Assembly (NCBI RefSeq): GCF_001552195.1
Contig: NZ_BCQS01000038.1
Location: forward strand, 1 to 54,030
Origin: Actinomadura latina NBRC 106108
GTDB taxonomy: Bacteria > Actinomycetota > Actinomycetes > Streptosporangiales > Streptosporangiaceae
Direction: 5' to 3'
Length of the DNA stretch: 54,030 nucleotides
Part shown: one piece after another, positions 23,328-31,890 of the stretch
Position numbering within the stretch: position 1 is the first letter of the stretch
Layout: each line of letters begins with the position of its first letter
Made by a program: the position numbers and the translations under genes
Notes under the pieces: generated by a model
What the model saw: the letters and a program-made list of their open reading frames with translations, nothing else
What the model was told of the DNA's origin: nothing
The model's database searches: none

Positions 23328-23849
23328 ATGACGACCACGGGGACCGGAACCGCACGGCCCGCACCGACCACAACGCCCGCAGCAACCACAACGCCCGCAG
23401 CAACCGCGACCGGGGACGGCGGCCCTGCGGCCGCGTGGGACCTGCCCGCCCAGGCCCGCGCCGCGTCCCGCGCCCGCGAACTCACCGCCCGGACCCTGGC
23501 GCACTGGCACGTCACCGACCCCGCCGACACCGGCGACATCGTCCTCATGGTCGACGAGCTCGTCACCAACGCCGTCGTGCACGGCACCGGGCCCGTCCGC
23601 CTCGCGCTGCGCCTGGACGGGACCGTCCTCACCGCCGAGGTGACCGACGCCCACCCCGCCGCACCCGCCGTCCCCGGCGGCCCGCCCCGCGTCCTGGACT
23701 GGGCCGAGGCCGGCCGCGGCCTCCTCCTCGTCGCCGCCCTGGCCACCGGGTTCGGCGCCCGCCCGCGGCCCCCCGGCAAGACCGTCTGGTTCACCCGCCG
23801 CCTCGCCCCCGCCCAGGACGGAACCGGCGCCGCCGCCCTCGCCCGCTGA
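23328..23849 (+). CDS. RsbW-like ATP-binding protein (anti-sigma factor/serine kinase fold)
   Basis: 173 residues. A Thr/Ala/Pro-rich N-terminus (about 1-30) contains an in-frame duplicated six-residue unit (see repeat). The HATPase_c fold follows with N-box 'MVDELVTNAVVHG' (Glu77, Asn81) and G-box 'DWAEAGRGLLLVAALA'. This resembles the many Streptomyces ATP-binding regulators related to RsbW/SpoIIAB that bind sigma factors or anti-anti-sigma proteins. No partner gene is adjacent, which is common in these genomes. It converges on the WYL-DinB gene with a 14-bp gap. Confidence 0.87.
   Translation: MTTTGTGTARPAPTTTPAATTTPAATATGDGGPAAAWDLPAQARAASRARELTARTLAHWHVTDPADTGDIVLMVDELVTNAVVHGTGPVRLALRLDGTVLTAEVTDAHPAAPAVPGGPPRVLDWAEAGRGLLLVAALATGFGARPRPPGKTVWFTRRLAPAQDGTGAAALAR
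23367..23402 (+). repeat. Two tandem 18-bp units in a coding N-terminus
   Basis: ACCACAACGCCCGCAGCA occurs twice head to tail (23367-23384 and 23385-23402). It lies in frame in the start of the RsbW-like gene and duplicates a Thr-Thr-Pro-Ala-Ala-Thr unit of the disordered N-terminus. Confidence 0.85.
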
Positions 23850-23863
23850 CCCGCGGCGGGCGG

Positions 23864-25003
23864 TCAGGCCTGGAGGGGGCAGCGGTCGACGACCCAGACC
23901 TCCTCCTCGCCGTCGCCGGGCGGAGGCTCCGCGGGCTCGCCGGCGAGGCGGTCCAGGTGCCACTCGATGTGGGCCAGCGGGCCGCGCCAGCCCGCCAGCA
24001 GGTCCGCCAGCGGACGCGGCGGACCCGGCGGCCCGTAGGGGCGCGGATCGGGCAGCTCCTCCTCCCACAGCGCGTCGTCGCAGCACGCCGCCCAGTGCCC
24101 CACCTCCTCCAGCACCTCCTCCAGGTCGCGCGCCACGTCGCCCAGCGACCGCAGCGCCATCGCGTCCTGGATCATCCGCTCCCGCGCGTCATAGGGCAGC
24201 TCCCGGTCGAACACCGGCGGGAACGCCGGGCGGCGCCCCGCCGGCACCGGCTCCTCACCCGTCGCCGCCGACCGGATCGCCGCCGCCTGCCACCGCGTCC
24301 ACTCCGCCAGATGCCCCAGCACCCCGCGCAGCGCCGCCGCACCCCCGCCCGGCCGCCCGGGACGCGCCGGGGAACGGGCCTCGGCCACCGCTTCCCGCAG
24401 CCGGGACCGCACGAACTCCAGCCGGTCCAGCGTCCACGCCCGGGCCCGCGCGTGATCGGCCGGCCCCCGCGGCCCAGCCCCGCCCGCCGGGCGCGGCACC
24501 GGCACCCGCAGCGCCGCCAGCAGCCCGTCCAGGTCCCGGACCTCCGCGCCCCGCCCCGACAGGAACGCCGCGCCGATCCGGTCCAGCCGGAACATCCGCG
24601 GCCCGTCCCGCATCCGGCACCACCCCACCAGGTACTCCCCGTAGGGGGCGATGACCAGGCCGTGCGCCTCCACGTCCCGGAAACTGCGCGCCCCCGCCTG
24701 GTCGGTGTAGGCGAGCCGAACGATCCGGCGGGTGCGGACCGCCTCGTCGAGCGTGCCGCGCACCGGCCCCATCAGCGACCCGACCTCGGTCAGCGGCGCC
24801 GGGTCCGGCGGGCCTGGCAGCGCGTAGCCGCGGCCCCGGCCCGCCCGCACCGGCAGCCCGCCGTCGGCGAGCAGCTCCAGGTCGCGGCGCACGGTCCGCT
24901 CGCTGACCCGCAGCCGCGCCGCCAGGACGGCCGGGTCCAGCGGCTCGGGCGAGGCCGCCCGGAGTTCGGCGACGAGGGCGAGCAGCCGGTCAACGCGATC
25001 CAC
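23864..25003 (-). CDS. HTH-WYL regulator fused to a DinB-like (ClbS/DfsB) C-terminal domain
   Basis: 379 residues from a GTG at 25001-25003. Residues 1-60 are a DeoR-type helix-turn-helix ('VLAARLRVSERTVRRDLELLADGGLPV'). Residues about 85-165 are a WYL domain ('AVRTRRIVRLAYTD', 'DVEAHGLVIAPYGEYLVGWCRMRDGPRMFRLDRIG'). Residues about 185-350 look like a four-helix DinB/ClbS module: 'RLEFVRSRLREAVAEA', 'LGHLAEWTRWQAAAIRS', 'PPVFDRELPYDARE', 'HIEWHLDRL'. WYL regulators normally end with a WCX extension, so the fusion is unusual. The DinB-like part may bind a metal or small molecule. Calling it DinB-like rests on the helix pattern and HLAxW/HxxWH residues only. Confidence 0.75.
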   Translation of the reverse strand: MDRVDRLLALVAELRAASPEPLDPAVLAARLRVSERTVRRDLELLADGGLPVRAGRGRGYALPGPPDPAPLTEVGSLMGPVRGTLDEAVRTRRIVRLAYTDQAGARSFRDVEAHGLVIAPYGEYLVGWCRMRDGPRMFRLDRIGAAFLSGRGAEVRDLDGLLAALRVPVPRPAGGAGPRGPADHARARAWTLDRLEFVRSRLREAVAEARSPARPGRPGGGAAALRGVLGHLAEWTRWQAAAIRSAATGEEPVPAGRRPAFPPVFDRELPYDARERMIQDAMALRSLGDVARDLEEVLEEVGHWAACCDDALWEEELPDPRPYGPPGPPRPLADLLAGWRGPLAHIEWHLDRLAGEPAEPPPGDGEEEVWVVDRCPLQA

Positions 25004-25095
25004 ACCCCCATCGTGACGCCGGGCACCGGCGTTCCGCCGTGCCGCGGGGACCCAAATCCCTTACCGGCAAGGCGAACCGCACCCTCCGGAGGGGG

Positions 25096-27942
25096 TCAGC
25101 GGCCGGACAGCTCCGCAGCCAGGCCCTCGAAGTCCGCCGCCGTCAGCGACAGCGCGCCGCCGATCGCCTGCGTCGCCTCCGCGCTGCCCAGATGCCGCGT
25201 CGCGGCCCGGTCCAGGTAGGCCTCCACCAGCCGCGCGCCGGTCAGCCGGCCGCGCGGCCGCAGCGACCCCACGTCCCGGGTCACCACCGCCCACGCGTCC
25301 GCGCCGAGCCGCAGGCTGCGCTCCTCGGCCAGCAGCCGCACCAGCGCCGCCCGCGCCGGCGGCGCGGACAGGTCGGGCAGCCGCACCGCGCGCAGGTCCG
25401 CGGTCAGCTCCGGCGACGCCGCCGACAGCTCCCCGACCCGGTCCGGCTCGCACGTGCCCAGCAGCGCGGTGTCGTTGACGCCCTCCAGCCGCGCCCGGTA
25501 CAGGACGGAGGCGTACGCGGCGCCGTCGGCCTCGTCCAGGATCAGCCCGTCCAGGCCGTCCAGCAGCAGCACATGGCCCGCGTGGTCCTCCAGCGCGGCG
25601 CGCAGCCCGTCGGGGCCGTCCTCGCGCAGGTCCTCGGCGTGCACGGAGCGGACCTCGCCGCTGGAGGCCTCCACCTCCGCCAGCGCGCGGGCCGCCATCC
25701 GGGCCAGCCGCCGCTGCCCGCTGGACGGCGCGCCGATCAGCAGCAGCGCCGGCGCCGACGCGCTCGACACCTCCTGCCCGCGCAGCCGCCGCGCCCACTT
25801 GCCGCGCCGCCGCACCTCGGTGACGACGCGCTCGATGTCGTCGGCGCCGCACAGGAACCGGATCCCGTACGCCTCGGCGACCTGCGGCTCCGGGTCGGGG
25901 ACGGGTGCGGGCGGCATCGGCGGGGGCGGCTCGGTCACCGGCGGGGGCGGCGGCGGCAGGTCCGCGTGCGGGGCCGGCTCCGGGTCGGCAGGCGGGACGG
26001 GCGGTGGTGCGGCCGGAGGCGCCTGCGGGATGTCCGGCGGGGGAGGCGCGGCGGGGGCGCCCGGCCACGCAGGGCCGGGGTCGAGGTGGGTCTTGAACGC
26101 ATCGGTGTCCAGCTGGGTGCGCTGCGGCTCGGCCGGCCACACCGGCTCGGGAGCCGGCGGCGGGTACTGCGGCGGGTACTGCGGCCCGTCTTGGGCCGGC
26201 GGCGGGACCGGTGCGGACGCGGCCGCGTCGGTGGTCGTCGCGTCCGGCGCCGGCTCCGGCTCGGGCTCCGGCGCGGGCGGGGGCGGGGCCGCGGCGAACG
26301 GATCGGCCCGCCGCTCCGGGGCGGGCGGCGGCGCCGGGGCCGGGACGGGCGGCGCGGGAACCGGCGGCGCGGGCTGCTCGTGCCGGGACGGCTGCGCGGC
26401 GGGCGGTCCGGGGGCGGCCGGGGGAGGGGCGGGCGCCACCGCGGGCGGCGGTCCGGGCGCGTCCCGCACCGGCTCGGGCACCGGCGCGACCGGCTGGTCG
26501 GTGCCGGACGCGGCGCGCTCGGCGGCCATGTGGGCGCGGGCGGCCTTGATGATGTCCCACGCCGACAGCTCGTCGGTGGACGGCGGGCTGTGCATCGCCG
26601 GGGACGTCAGCTCCGCCGCGACCGCCTGCGGCACCGCGAACCCCGTCGCCGGCGGCGCGACCTGCGCGAGCCGGCACCACGTCAGCCCGAGCGTGTAGGT
26701 GGTGGCCAGCAGCGCGGCCAGGGCGTCGGCGTCGTCGCCGCGCAGCGCGTCCGGGAGCCGCCCGTCGCGGGGCCACAGCGACCGCAGCGGGTTCGCCGGG
26801 TCCGACAGGACGGCCTGCAGGGTGCGGACGCTGTCGGGGTCCAGCCAGCGCTGCAGCGCCGGCAGCGCGCCCGGCGCGGCCTGCAGGTCCGCGGCCAGCA
26901 CCGCGATCCCGGCGCGGCGGACCTCGTCGTGGCCGCGGCCGGCCGCGCCCGGGCGCGGGCCGGTCAGCCCGGCGACGATCTCCTGCAGGTCGTACAGGGC
27001 CAGCCGCAGGTACTCGCCGGGCGCGGTGTCGCGGACCATCGGGATGGCGTACTCGGCGGGGCAGCGGCGCCGCCATTCCTGCAGGACGGCGCCGGGCCCG
27101 TACCGGACGGTGGCCATGTCCTGGTTGACGGTGCGCAGCGATGCCGCCGTGATCGCGGCGAGCGCGTCGGCGCCGGGCCGGAACCGGGGGTCGGCCTGCA
27201 GCCCGGCCGCGACCTCGTACATGACGCGGGCGATGTGGGCGGCGCCGCCGCCGTCGCCGGCGCCGAGCCGGTGGATGTAGTAGCCGGCGAGGGTGGCGAA
27301 GTCGGGCGGCATCATCCAGTGCAGCCGGTCCGCCGAGGTGGTCAGGAACGGGATGAACGACTCGATCAGCGGGTGCTCGGTCAGCGCCACCGGGGACCCG
27401 GCGCACCACAGCAGCGCGCCCCACGCGGCGGCGACGGTGCTGGGGGTGCCCGGCTGGAACATGGGGTCGCGCTGCGCGAACTGCTGCGGGTCGACGGCCA
27501 GCGCGGTGGTGAGGGCCTGGGAGATGCGCGCGACGACGGCGGTGTCGGGGACGGGCCCGAGGAACCCCAGCGGCGCGACCCGCCCGGCCGCCAGGTCGGG
27601 GCCGGTGGGGAACAGCTGCGGCGGGACCGGCGGTGTCCCCGCGCCGCGCGGCGCGGGGACGGCGACGCGGCGGTCCTCGAAGTCGGCGGGGGGCGGGCAG
27701 GGGTGCCAGGTGCCGTCCAGGCCGCACCGGTACCAGCGGCCCCACGCCCCGTAGAGCCACCATTCGCCGGTGCCCCACAGCATCCGCGCGGCGACCTGGG
27801 CCGCGCGGTCGGCGGGCTGGGCGGTCTGCCACCACGGCGAGGCCACCAGCTCGCGCACGTTGCCCTCGACCGAGGCGAACAGGTCGCCGCTCGGGCCGCC
27901 TCCGGTTCCGCCGGGGCCCGCCCCGGCCGCCTGCCAGCTCAT
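25096..27942 (-). CDS. Large protein: uncharacterised N-domain, Pro-rich linker, degenerate AAA+ (CbbX/SpoVK-like) C-domain
   Basis: 948 residues from ATG 27940-27942; TAATAT (27950-27955) lies 7 nt before it, so it is leaderless. Residues 1 to about 460 match no family I know; they include 'GEWWLYGAWGRWYRCGLDGTWHPCPPP' near the start and long helical stretches. Residues about 480-690 are a Pro/Ala-rich disordered linker. Residues 691-948 have an AAA+ layout: 'PALLLIGAPSSGQRRLARMAARAL' at the Walker A place but without GK[ST] (737-745), 'HVLLLDGLDGLIL' at the Walker B place with Gly for the usual Glu (about 792-803), and a C-terminal 'LTGARLVEAYLDRAATRHL' like the last helices of CbbX/EccA ATPases. 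ATP hydrolysis is unlikely. No secretion signal. Function unknown. Confidence 0.7.
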   Translation of the reverse strand: MSWQAAGAGPGGTGGGPSGDLFASVEGNVRELVASPWWQTAQPADRAAQVAARMLWGTGEWWLYGAWGRWYRCGLDGTWHPCPPPADFEDRRVAVPAPRGAGTPPVPPQLFPTGPDLAAGRVAPLGFLGPVPDTAVVARISQALTTALAVDPQQFAQRDPMFQPGTPSTVAAAWGALLWCAGSPVALTEHPLIESFIPFLTTSADRLHWMMPPDFATLAGYYIHRLGAGDGGGAAHIARVMYEVAAGLQADPRFRPGADALAAITAASLRTVNQDMATVRYGPGAVLQEWRRRCPAEYAIPMVRDTAPGEYLRLALYDLQEIVAGLTGPRPGAAGRGHDEVRRAGIAVLAADLQAAPGALPALQRWLDPDSVRTLQAVLSDPANPLRSLWPRDGRLPDALRGDDADALAALLATTYTLGLTWCRLAQVAPPATGFAVPQAVAAELTSPAMHSPPSTDELSAWDIIKAARAHMAAERAASGTDQPVAPVPEPVRDAPGPPPAVAPAPPPAAPGPPAAQPSRHEQPAPPVPAPPVPAPAPPPAPERRADPFAAAPPPPAPEPEPEPAPDATTTDAAASAPVPPPAQDGPQYPPQYPPPAPEPVWPAEPQRTQLDTDAFKTHLDPGPAWPGAPAAPPPPDIPQAPPAAPPPVPPADPEPAPHADLPPPPPPVTEPPPPMPPAPVPDPEPQVAEAYGIRFLCGADDIERVVTEVRRRGKWARRLRGQEVSSASAPALLLIGAPSSGQRRLARMAARALAEVEASSGEVRSVHAEDLREDGPDGLRAALEDHAGHVLLLDGLDGLILDEADGAAYASVLYRARLEGVNDTALLGTCEPDRVGELSAASPELTADLRAVRLPDLSAPPARAALVRLLAEERSLRLGADAWAVVTRDVGSLRPRGRLTGARLVEAYLDRAATRHLGSAEATQAIGGALSLTAADFEGLAAELSGR

Positions 27943-28113
27943 CAGGCGAATATTAGCCGCCCCGGGCGGCCCGTCCGGCATCGCGTGAATCACGGGCCGG
28001 TATCCTCCCCTCGGCGTGTAAGGACTGTTATGGCAGGATGCTCATTAGTCCGCCGCGGGGGCGGGCGGCCGTGCGGCGGGACGAGAGCGGCGGACGAGAG
28101 CGGCGGGGTGCGG

Positions 28114-29172
28114 ATGGACGGCGCGGCGCGCGCCCGGGGGACGGGCCTGGCCCTGGCGCTGGGGTCGTCGGTGTGCTTCGGCACGTCCGGGCCGTTCGGC
28201 AAGGCGCTCATCGAGGCCGGGCTCGGCCCGCTGCAGGCGGTGTGGCTGCGCATCGCGGTCGCCGCGCTGGTCCTGGTCCCGCTGGCGGCGCTCCTGCGCG
28301 GACGGGCGCTGCTGCGCGGGCTGCGGCCCCACGCGCGCCCGCTCGTCGTGTACGGGCTGACCGGCGTCGCGGGCTGCCAGGCCTGCTACTTCGTCGCCGC
28401 GTCGCGGCTGCCGGTGGGCGTGGCGATCCTGCTGGAGTTCAGCGGTCCCGTCATCGTGCTGGGGTGGCTGCGGCTGGTGCGCCGCGTCCGGGTGCACCGC
28501 ACCGCCGCCGCCGGCGTCGCGATCGCCATGGCCGGGCTGGCGCTGGTGGTGCAGGTGTGGACGGGCCTGTCCCTGGACCCGCTCGGCCTGGCCGCCGGGC
28601 TCGGCGCCGCCGCCTGCCAGGCCGGTTACTTCCTCATCGTGGACGGGCTCACCGGGCGGGCCGACCCCCTGGTCATCACCTCGGCCGGGACCGTCGTCGG
28701 AGCCGCGGCGCTCACCGTCCCCGCCGTGCCGTGGGCGCTGCCGTGGGGCGTGCTGCCCGCCCAGGTCCCGTTCGCCGGGCACGCCGCGCCCGGCTGGGCG
28801 CTGGTCGCCTGGATCGGGATCGTCAGCACCGTCATCGCCTACCTCACCGGCGTCGCGGGCCTGCAGCGGCTGTCGGCGCAGGTCGGCGGCGCGATCTGCT
28901 ACACCGAGGCCGTCGCCGCCGCCCTCATCGCCTGGGCCGTGCTCGGCGAGCGCCTCACCCCGACGCAGATGACCGGCGGCGCGGTCGTGCTGGCCGGCGC
29001 CTACATCGCCCAGCGCGCCGCCACGGCCCACCCCGCCGCCCATCCGGCCGCCCACTCGGCGGGGGCCGGTCAGGCGTTCTCGGCGCGGAAGCGGCGGACG
29101 CCCAGCGTCACCGACACCGCCAGCAGCACCACCGAGACCGCCGCGCCCTCGGCGACCGCCGCGGTGGAGTAG
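28114..29172 (+). CDS. EamA-family (DMT) transporter
   Basis: 352 residues from ATG 28114, where the first membrane helix begins soon after (MDGAARARGTGLALALGSSVCFGTSGPFGKALI). An in-frame ATG at 28030 would add 28 polar residues and cannot be excluded. Two EamA repeats give ten membrane helices, ending 'TEAVAAALIAWAVLGERLTPTQMTGGAVVLAGAYIAQRAA'. It likely exports metabolites or amino acids. The last 45 or so residues after YIAQRAA are His/Ala/Thr-rich and run 103 bp into the convergent ABC permease gene, so the original stop may have been lost. Confidence 0.87.
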   Translation: MDGAARARGTGLALALGSSVCFGTSGPFGKALIEAGLGPLQAVWLRIAVAALVLVPLAALLRGRALLRGLRPHARPLVVYGLTGVAGCQACYFVAASRLPVGVAILLEFSGPVIVLGWLRLVRRVRVHRTAAAGVAIAMAGLALVVQVWTGLSLDPLGLAAGLGAAACQAGYFLIVDGLTGRADPLVITSAGTVVGAAALTVPAVPWALPWGVLPAQVPFAGHAAPGWALVAWIGIVSTVIAYLTGVAGLQRLSAQVGGAICYTEAVAAALIAWAVLGERLTPTQMTGGAVVLAGAYIAQRAATAHPAAHPAAHSAGAGQAFSARKRRTPSVTDTASSTTETAAPSATAAVE

Positions 29173-29840
29173 TCGCCGAGGAACGCCGCCCGGGCCGCGT
29201 CCACCACGTACCGGAACGGGGTGAAGCGCGACAGGACGTCCAGCCAGCCCGGCGCCAGGCTCATCGGCAGCAGGATCCCCGACAGCAGCATCAGCGGCAG
29301 CGTCACCGCCGACAGCAGCGGCGCGAACGCGTCCTCGCTGCGGGTCCGCATCGCCAGGACGTAGGACAGGGACGCGACACTGACCGCGAGCGTCACCACG
29401 AACAGCAGCCCGACCGCGATGCCGCCGGCGGGGGCGCGCAGCCCGAGCGCCAGCCCGGCCGCCACCAGCAGCATCCCCTGGAACGCCACCACGGCGGTGT
29501 CGCGCAGCACCCGTCCCAGCAGCAGCGCGGTCCGGCTGACCGGGGTGACGCGCAGCCGCTCCACCACCCCCGACCGCAGATCGGCGATCAGTCCGAACCC
29601 GACGAACCCGGCGCCGAACAGCGCGAGCTGGATCAGGATGCCGGGCACGAACACCCGCCAGGCGCCGCCCGCGCCGCCCGCGCGGACGCCGGCCAGGTCC
29701 CGCAGCAGCGGCCCGAACAGCACCAGGTACAGCAGCGGCTGCATCGCGCCGAACACCACCGCGACCTTGCTGCGCAGCGTCTGCCGCAGGCACCGCAGGA
29801 AGATCAGCCGGGTGTCGGACATCGTCCGGGTGAACGACAT
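29070..29840 (-). CDS. ABC-2 type permease, DrrB family
   Basis: 256 residues with about six membrane segments. 'LRSGVVERLRVTPVSRTALLLGRVLRD' is the conserved ABC-2 region and 'LMLLSGILLPMSLAPGWLDVLSRFTPFRYVVDAARAAFLGDY' the later one. It is encoded 33 bp after its ATPase on the same strand. Second DrrB-type permease in the window. Its 3' end overlaps the extended EamA frame by 103 bp. Confidence 0.9.
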   Translation of the reverse strand: MSFTRTMSDTRLIFLRCLRQTLRSKVAVVFGAMQPLLYLVLFGPLLRDLAGVRAGGAGGAWRVFVPGILIQLALFGAGFVGFGLIADLRSGVVERLRVTPVSRTALLLGRVLRDTAVVAFQGMLLVAAGLALGLRAPAGGIAVGLLFVVTLAVSVASLSYVLAMRTRSEDAFAPLLSAVTLPLMLLSGILLPMSLAPGWLDVLSRFTPFRYVVDAARAAFLGDYSTAAVAEGAAVSVVLLAVSVTLGVRRFRAENA

Positions 29841-29873
29841 CGTGGTTCTCCTTTCCGGGGCGGACGAGACGGT

Positions 29874-30821
29874 TCAGGCGGCGTCGCGCAGGGAGCGGCC
29901 GGTGACGGTCAGGAACACGTCGTCGAGGGTGGGACGCGCCAGGCTCAGCGACGCCAGCTCCACCCCGGCGCCGTCCAGCGCCCGGACCAGGCCCATCAGG
30001 GCCTTCTCGCCGTCCTCGACGGTCAGGCGGATACTGCGGCCGGTGACCGCTGCGTCGCGGACGGCCGGATGCGCCGACAGCGCCCTGCGGGCGGGGCCGG
30101 CGCCGGAGGCGTCCGCGAGCTCCAGCCGGACCACGTCGCCGGCGACGCGGCGCTTCAGCTCGGCCGGCGTGCCCCCGGCCACGATCCGGCCCCGGTCGAT
30201 GATCAGGAGCCGGTCGCACAGCGCGTCGGCCTCGTCCAGGTAGTGCGTGGTGAGGAACACGGTGGTGCCCTCCTCGGCGCGCATGGCGCGGATGTGGTCC
30301 CACAGGCCGCCGCGGCTCTGCGGGTCCAGGCCGGTGGTCGGCTCGTCCAGGAACAGCAGCGGCGGCCGGTGCACCAGCCCGAGCGCGATGTCCAGGCGGC
30401 GGCGCTGCCCGCCCGACAGCGACCCCGCCGGACGCGCCCGCACCCCCCCCAGGTCCAGGCGGGCGCACAGCCCGGCGATCCGCGCGGCGCGGCCGGGGAC
30501 GCCGTAGAGGCGGGCCTGCAGGTCCAGCTCCTCCCCGGCCGGGACGGCCGGGTCGGTGCCGCCGCCCTGCGCGACGTACCCGATGCGGCGGCGGACGCCC
30601 GCCGGGTCGGCGCGCAGGTCGCGGCCGGCGACCCTCGCGGTCCCCGCGGTCGGCGCCAGCAGCGTCGTCAGCATCCGCAGCGTGGTGGTCTTCCCGGCGC
30701 CGTTGGGGCCGAGGAACCCGACGATCTCGCCGGGGCCGACGGACAGGTCCACGCCGCGGACGGCCTCGACCGCGGCGCGCCCGCCGGTGAAGGTGCGGGC
30801 GAGCCCGCGTGCGTGGATCAC
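29874..30821 (-). CDS. ABC transporter ATP-binding protein, DrrA family
   Basis: 315 residues. Walker A GPNGAGKTT, 'YVAQGGGTDPAVPAGEELDLQARLYG', signature 'LSGGQRRRLDIALGLVHRP', Walker B 'LLFLDEPTTGLDP', H-loop 'TTHYLDEAD' and the DrrA tail 'SLARPTLDDVFLTVTGRSL'. It pairs with the downstream permease. The operon is divergent from a TetR gene, so export is probably induced by a ligand of that repressor. Substrate unknown; multidrug or lipid export is usual for this group. Confidence 0.93.
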   Translation of the reverse strand: MIHARGLARTFTGGRAAVEAVRGVDLSVGPGEIVGFLGPNGAGKTTTLRMLTTLLAPTAGTARVAGRDLRADPAGVRRRIGYVAQGGGTDPAVPAGEELDLQARLYGVPGRAARIAGLCARLDLGGVRARPAGSLSGGQRRRLDIALGLVHRPPLLFLDEPTTGLDPQSRGGLWDHIRAMRAEEGTTVFLTTHYLDEADALCDRLLIIDRGRIVAGGTPAELKRRVAGDVVRLELADASGAGPARRALSAHPAVRDAAVTGRSIRLTVEDGEKALMGLVRALDGAGVELASLSLARPTLDDVFLTVTGRSLRDAA

Positions 30822-30868
30822 GGTGACCTCCTCGAAGACGACACCGGCAGAGTAACCACAAAAATAAA

Positions 30869-30907
30869 GTCACGCCAAGTTTTGAGTGACCCCAGGGAAG
30901 GTATATT
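30869..30907. promoter_or_regulatory. Divergent ABC/TetR control region
   Basis: GTCAC (30869-30873) and GTGAC (30886-30890) form an inverted repeat with partial symmetry inside (CAC-C-AA / TT-G-GTG), a plausible TetR operator. TATATT (30902-30907) stands 7 nt before the tetR ATG, giving a leaderless mRNA. On the minus strand TTGGCG (30873-30878) and TACTCT at about 18 bp could drive the ABC operon, so the operator overlaps both promoters. The surrounding 40 bp are AT-rich. Confidence 0.6.
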
Positions 30908-30914
30908 TCCTCGC

Positions 30915-31613
30915 ATGGGAGAGGACCTCGTCCCCGGAGCCGAACCGGAACTGGGGCTGCGCGAACGCAAGAAGCGCGAGACGCGGCGGCGCATCAGCGA
31001 CATCGCCACCGGCCTGTTCATGACCCGCGGGTTCGACAACGTCACCATCGCCGACGTCGCCCGCACCGCCGACGTGTCGGTCAACACCGTCTTCAACTAC
31101 TTCGGCACCAAAGAGGACCTGTTCTTCGACCGGCAGGACGAGGTCGTCGAGCAGGCCGCGCGCGACTTCCGCGGCCGCCGCCCCGGCGAGAGCGCCGCCG
31201 CGCTGTTCCGCCGCCGCTTCTTCGAGGGCCTGGACTCCGGCGCCCACCACACCGCGTTCCACGAGGGCTCGGAGGTCTGGACGCGGACCGTCCGCGACAG
31301 CCCAGCCCTCATGGCCCGCCAGCGCGAGATCGCCCGCCGCGCCCAGGACCGCCTCGCCGACCTCATCGCCGAGGACACCGGCGCCGGCCCCGACGACCTC
31401 GCCCCCCGCGCCGCCGCCGCCATGATCTTCGCCGTGCAGACCACGCTCACCGAGCAGATCGCCGCCCGCAAGAGCGCCGGGGAGACCCTCGCCGAGATGC
31501 GCGACGGCGTCTACGCCGCCGCCGCCCGCGCCTTCGACCTCCTCGAACACGGCCTCGACGGCTACGCCGCCGCCGGCGGACCCCAGGACGCCGGGGACGG
31601 CCCCGCCACCTGA
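30915..31613 (+). CDS. TetR-family transcriptional regulator
   Basis: 232 residues. 'LRERKKRETRRRISDIATGLFMTRGFDNVTIADVARTADVSVNTVFNYFGTKEDLFFDR' is a full TetR DNA-binding domain. The C-terminal ligand domain matches the MftR-like/TetR group. It lies divergent from a DrrAB-type exporter with a shared operator-like repeat and probably represses it. The start is placed at 30915, 7 nt after TATATT. Confidence 0.92.
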   Translation: MGEDLVPGAEPELGLRERKKRETRRRISDIATGLFMTRGFDNVTIADVARTADVSVNTVFNYFGTKEDLFFDRQDEVVEQAARDFRGRRPGESAAALFRRRFFEGLDSGAHHTAFHEGSEVWTRTVRDSPALMARQREIARRAQDRLADLIAEDTGAGPDDLAPRAAAAMIFAVQTTLTEQIAARKSAGETLAEMRDGVYAAAARAFDLLEHGLDGYAAAGGPQDAGDGPAT

Positions 31614-31890
31614 CCTTGACTCCCAGGCCGTTCCCGCCCCTTCCTGAACTCCGCGATCGCCGAACCCGACGACCACGGGCCCTCCGGCCCCACGAGGTTC
31701 GCCGGCGACGCCCGGCGCGACTGCGCCGGGCAGCCGAGCGGAGTGTCCGGGCACTGCCCGGCCGGCGAGCCCTGGCTGCACGCCGCCCTGCACGCCCGCC
31801 CGGACGATCTGGACCGGCGCGCCAGGCGGCGTGCCCGTCGGGGCGAACCCGCCCGCCCCGCGCGGCCGCGGTCTCAGAACCGGGGCGCCG
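31614..31890. other. 277-bp gap between convergent genes
   Basis: No gene is supported. The plus frame 'LNSAIAEPDDHGPSGPTRFAGDARRDCAGQ' has no recognised family and no start or ribosome site. The stretch holds the hairpin at 31710-31731 and a weaker one, CCGGGC-ACT-GCCCGG, just after it. Confidence 0.5.
31710..31731. terminator. 9-bp stem-loop, probable bidirectional terminator
   Basis: GCCCGGCGC (31710-31718), loop GACT, GCGCCGGGC (31723-31731). It is perfect and lies between the convergent tetR and thioesterase genes. Confidence 0.65.
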
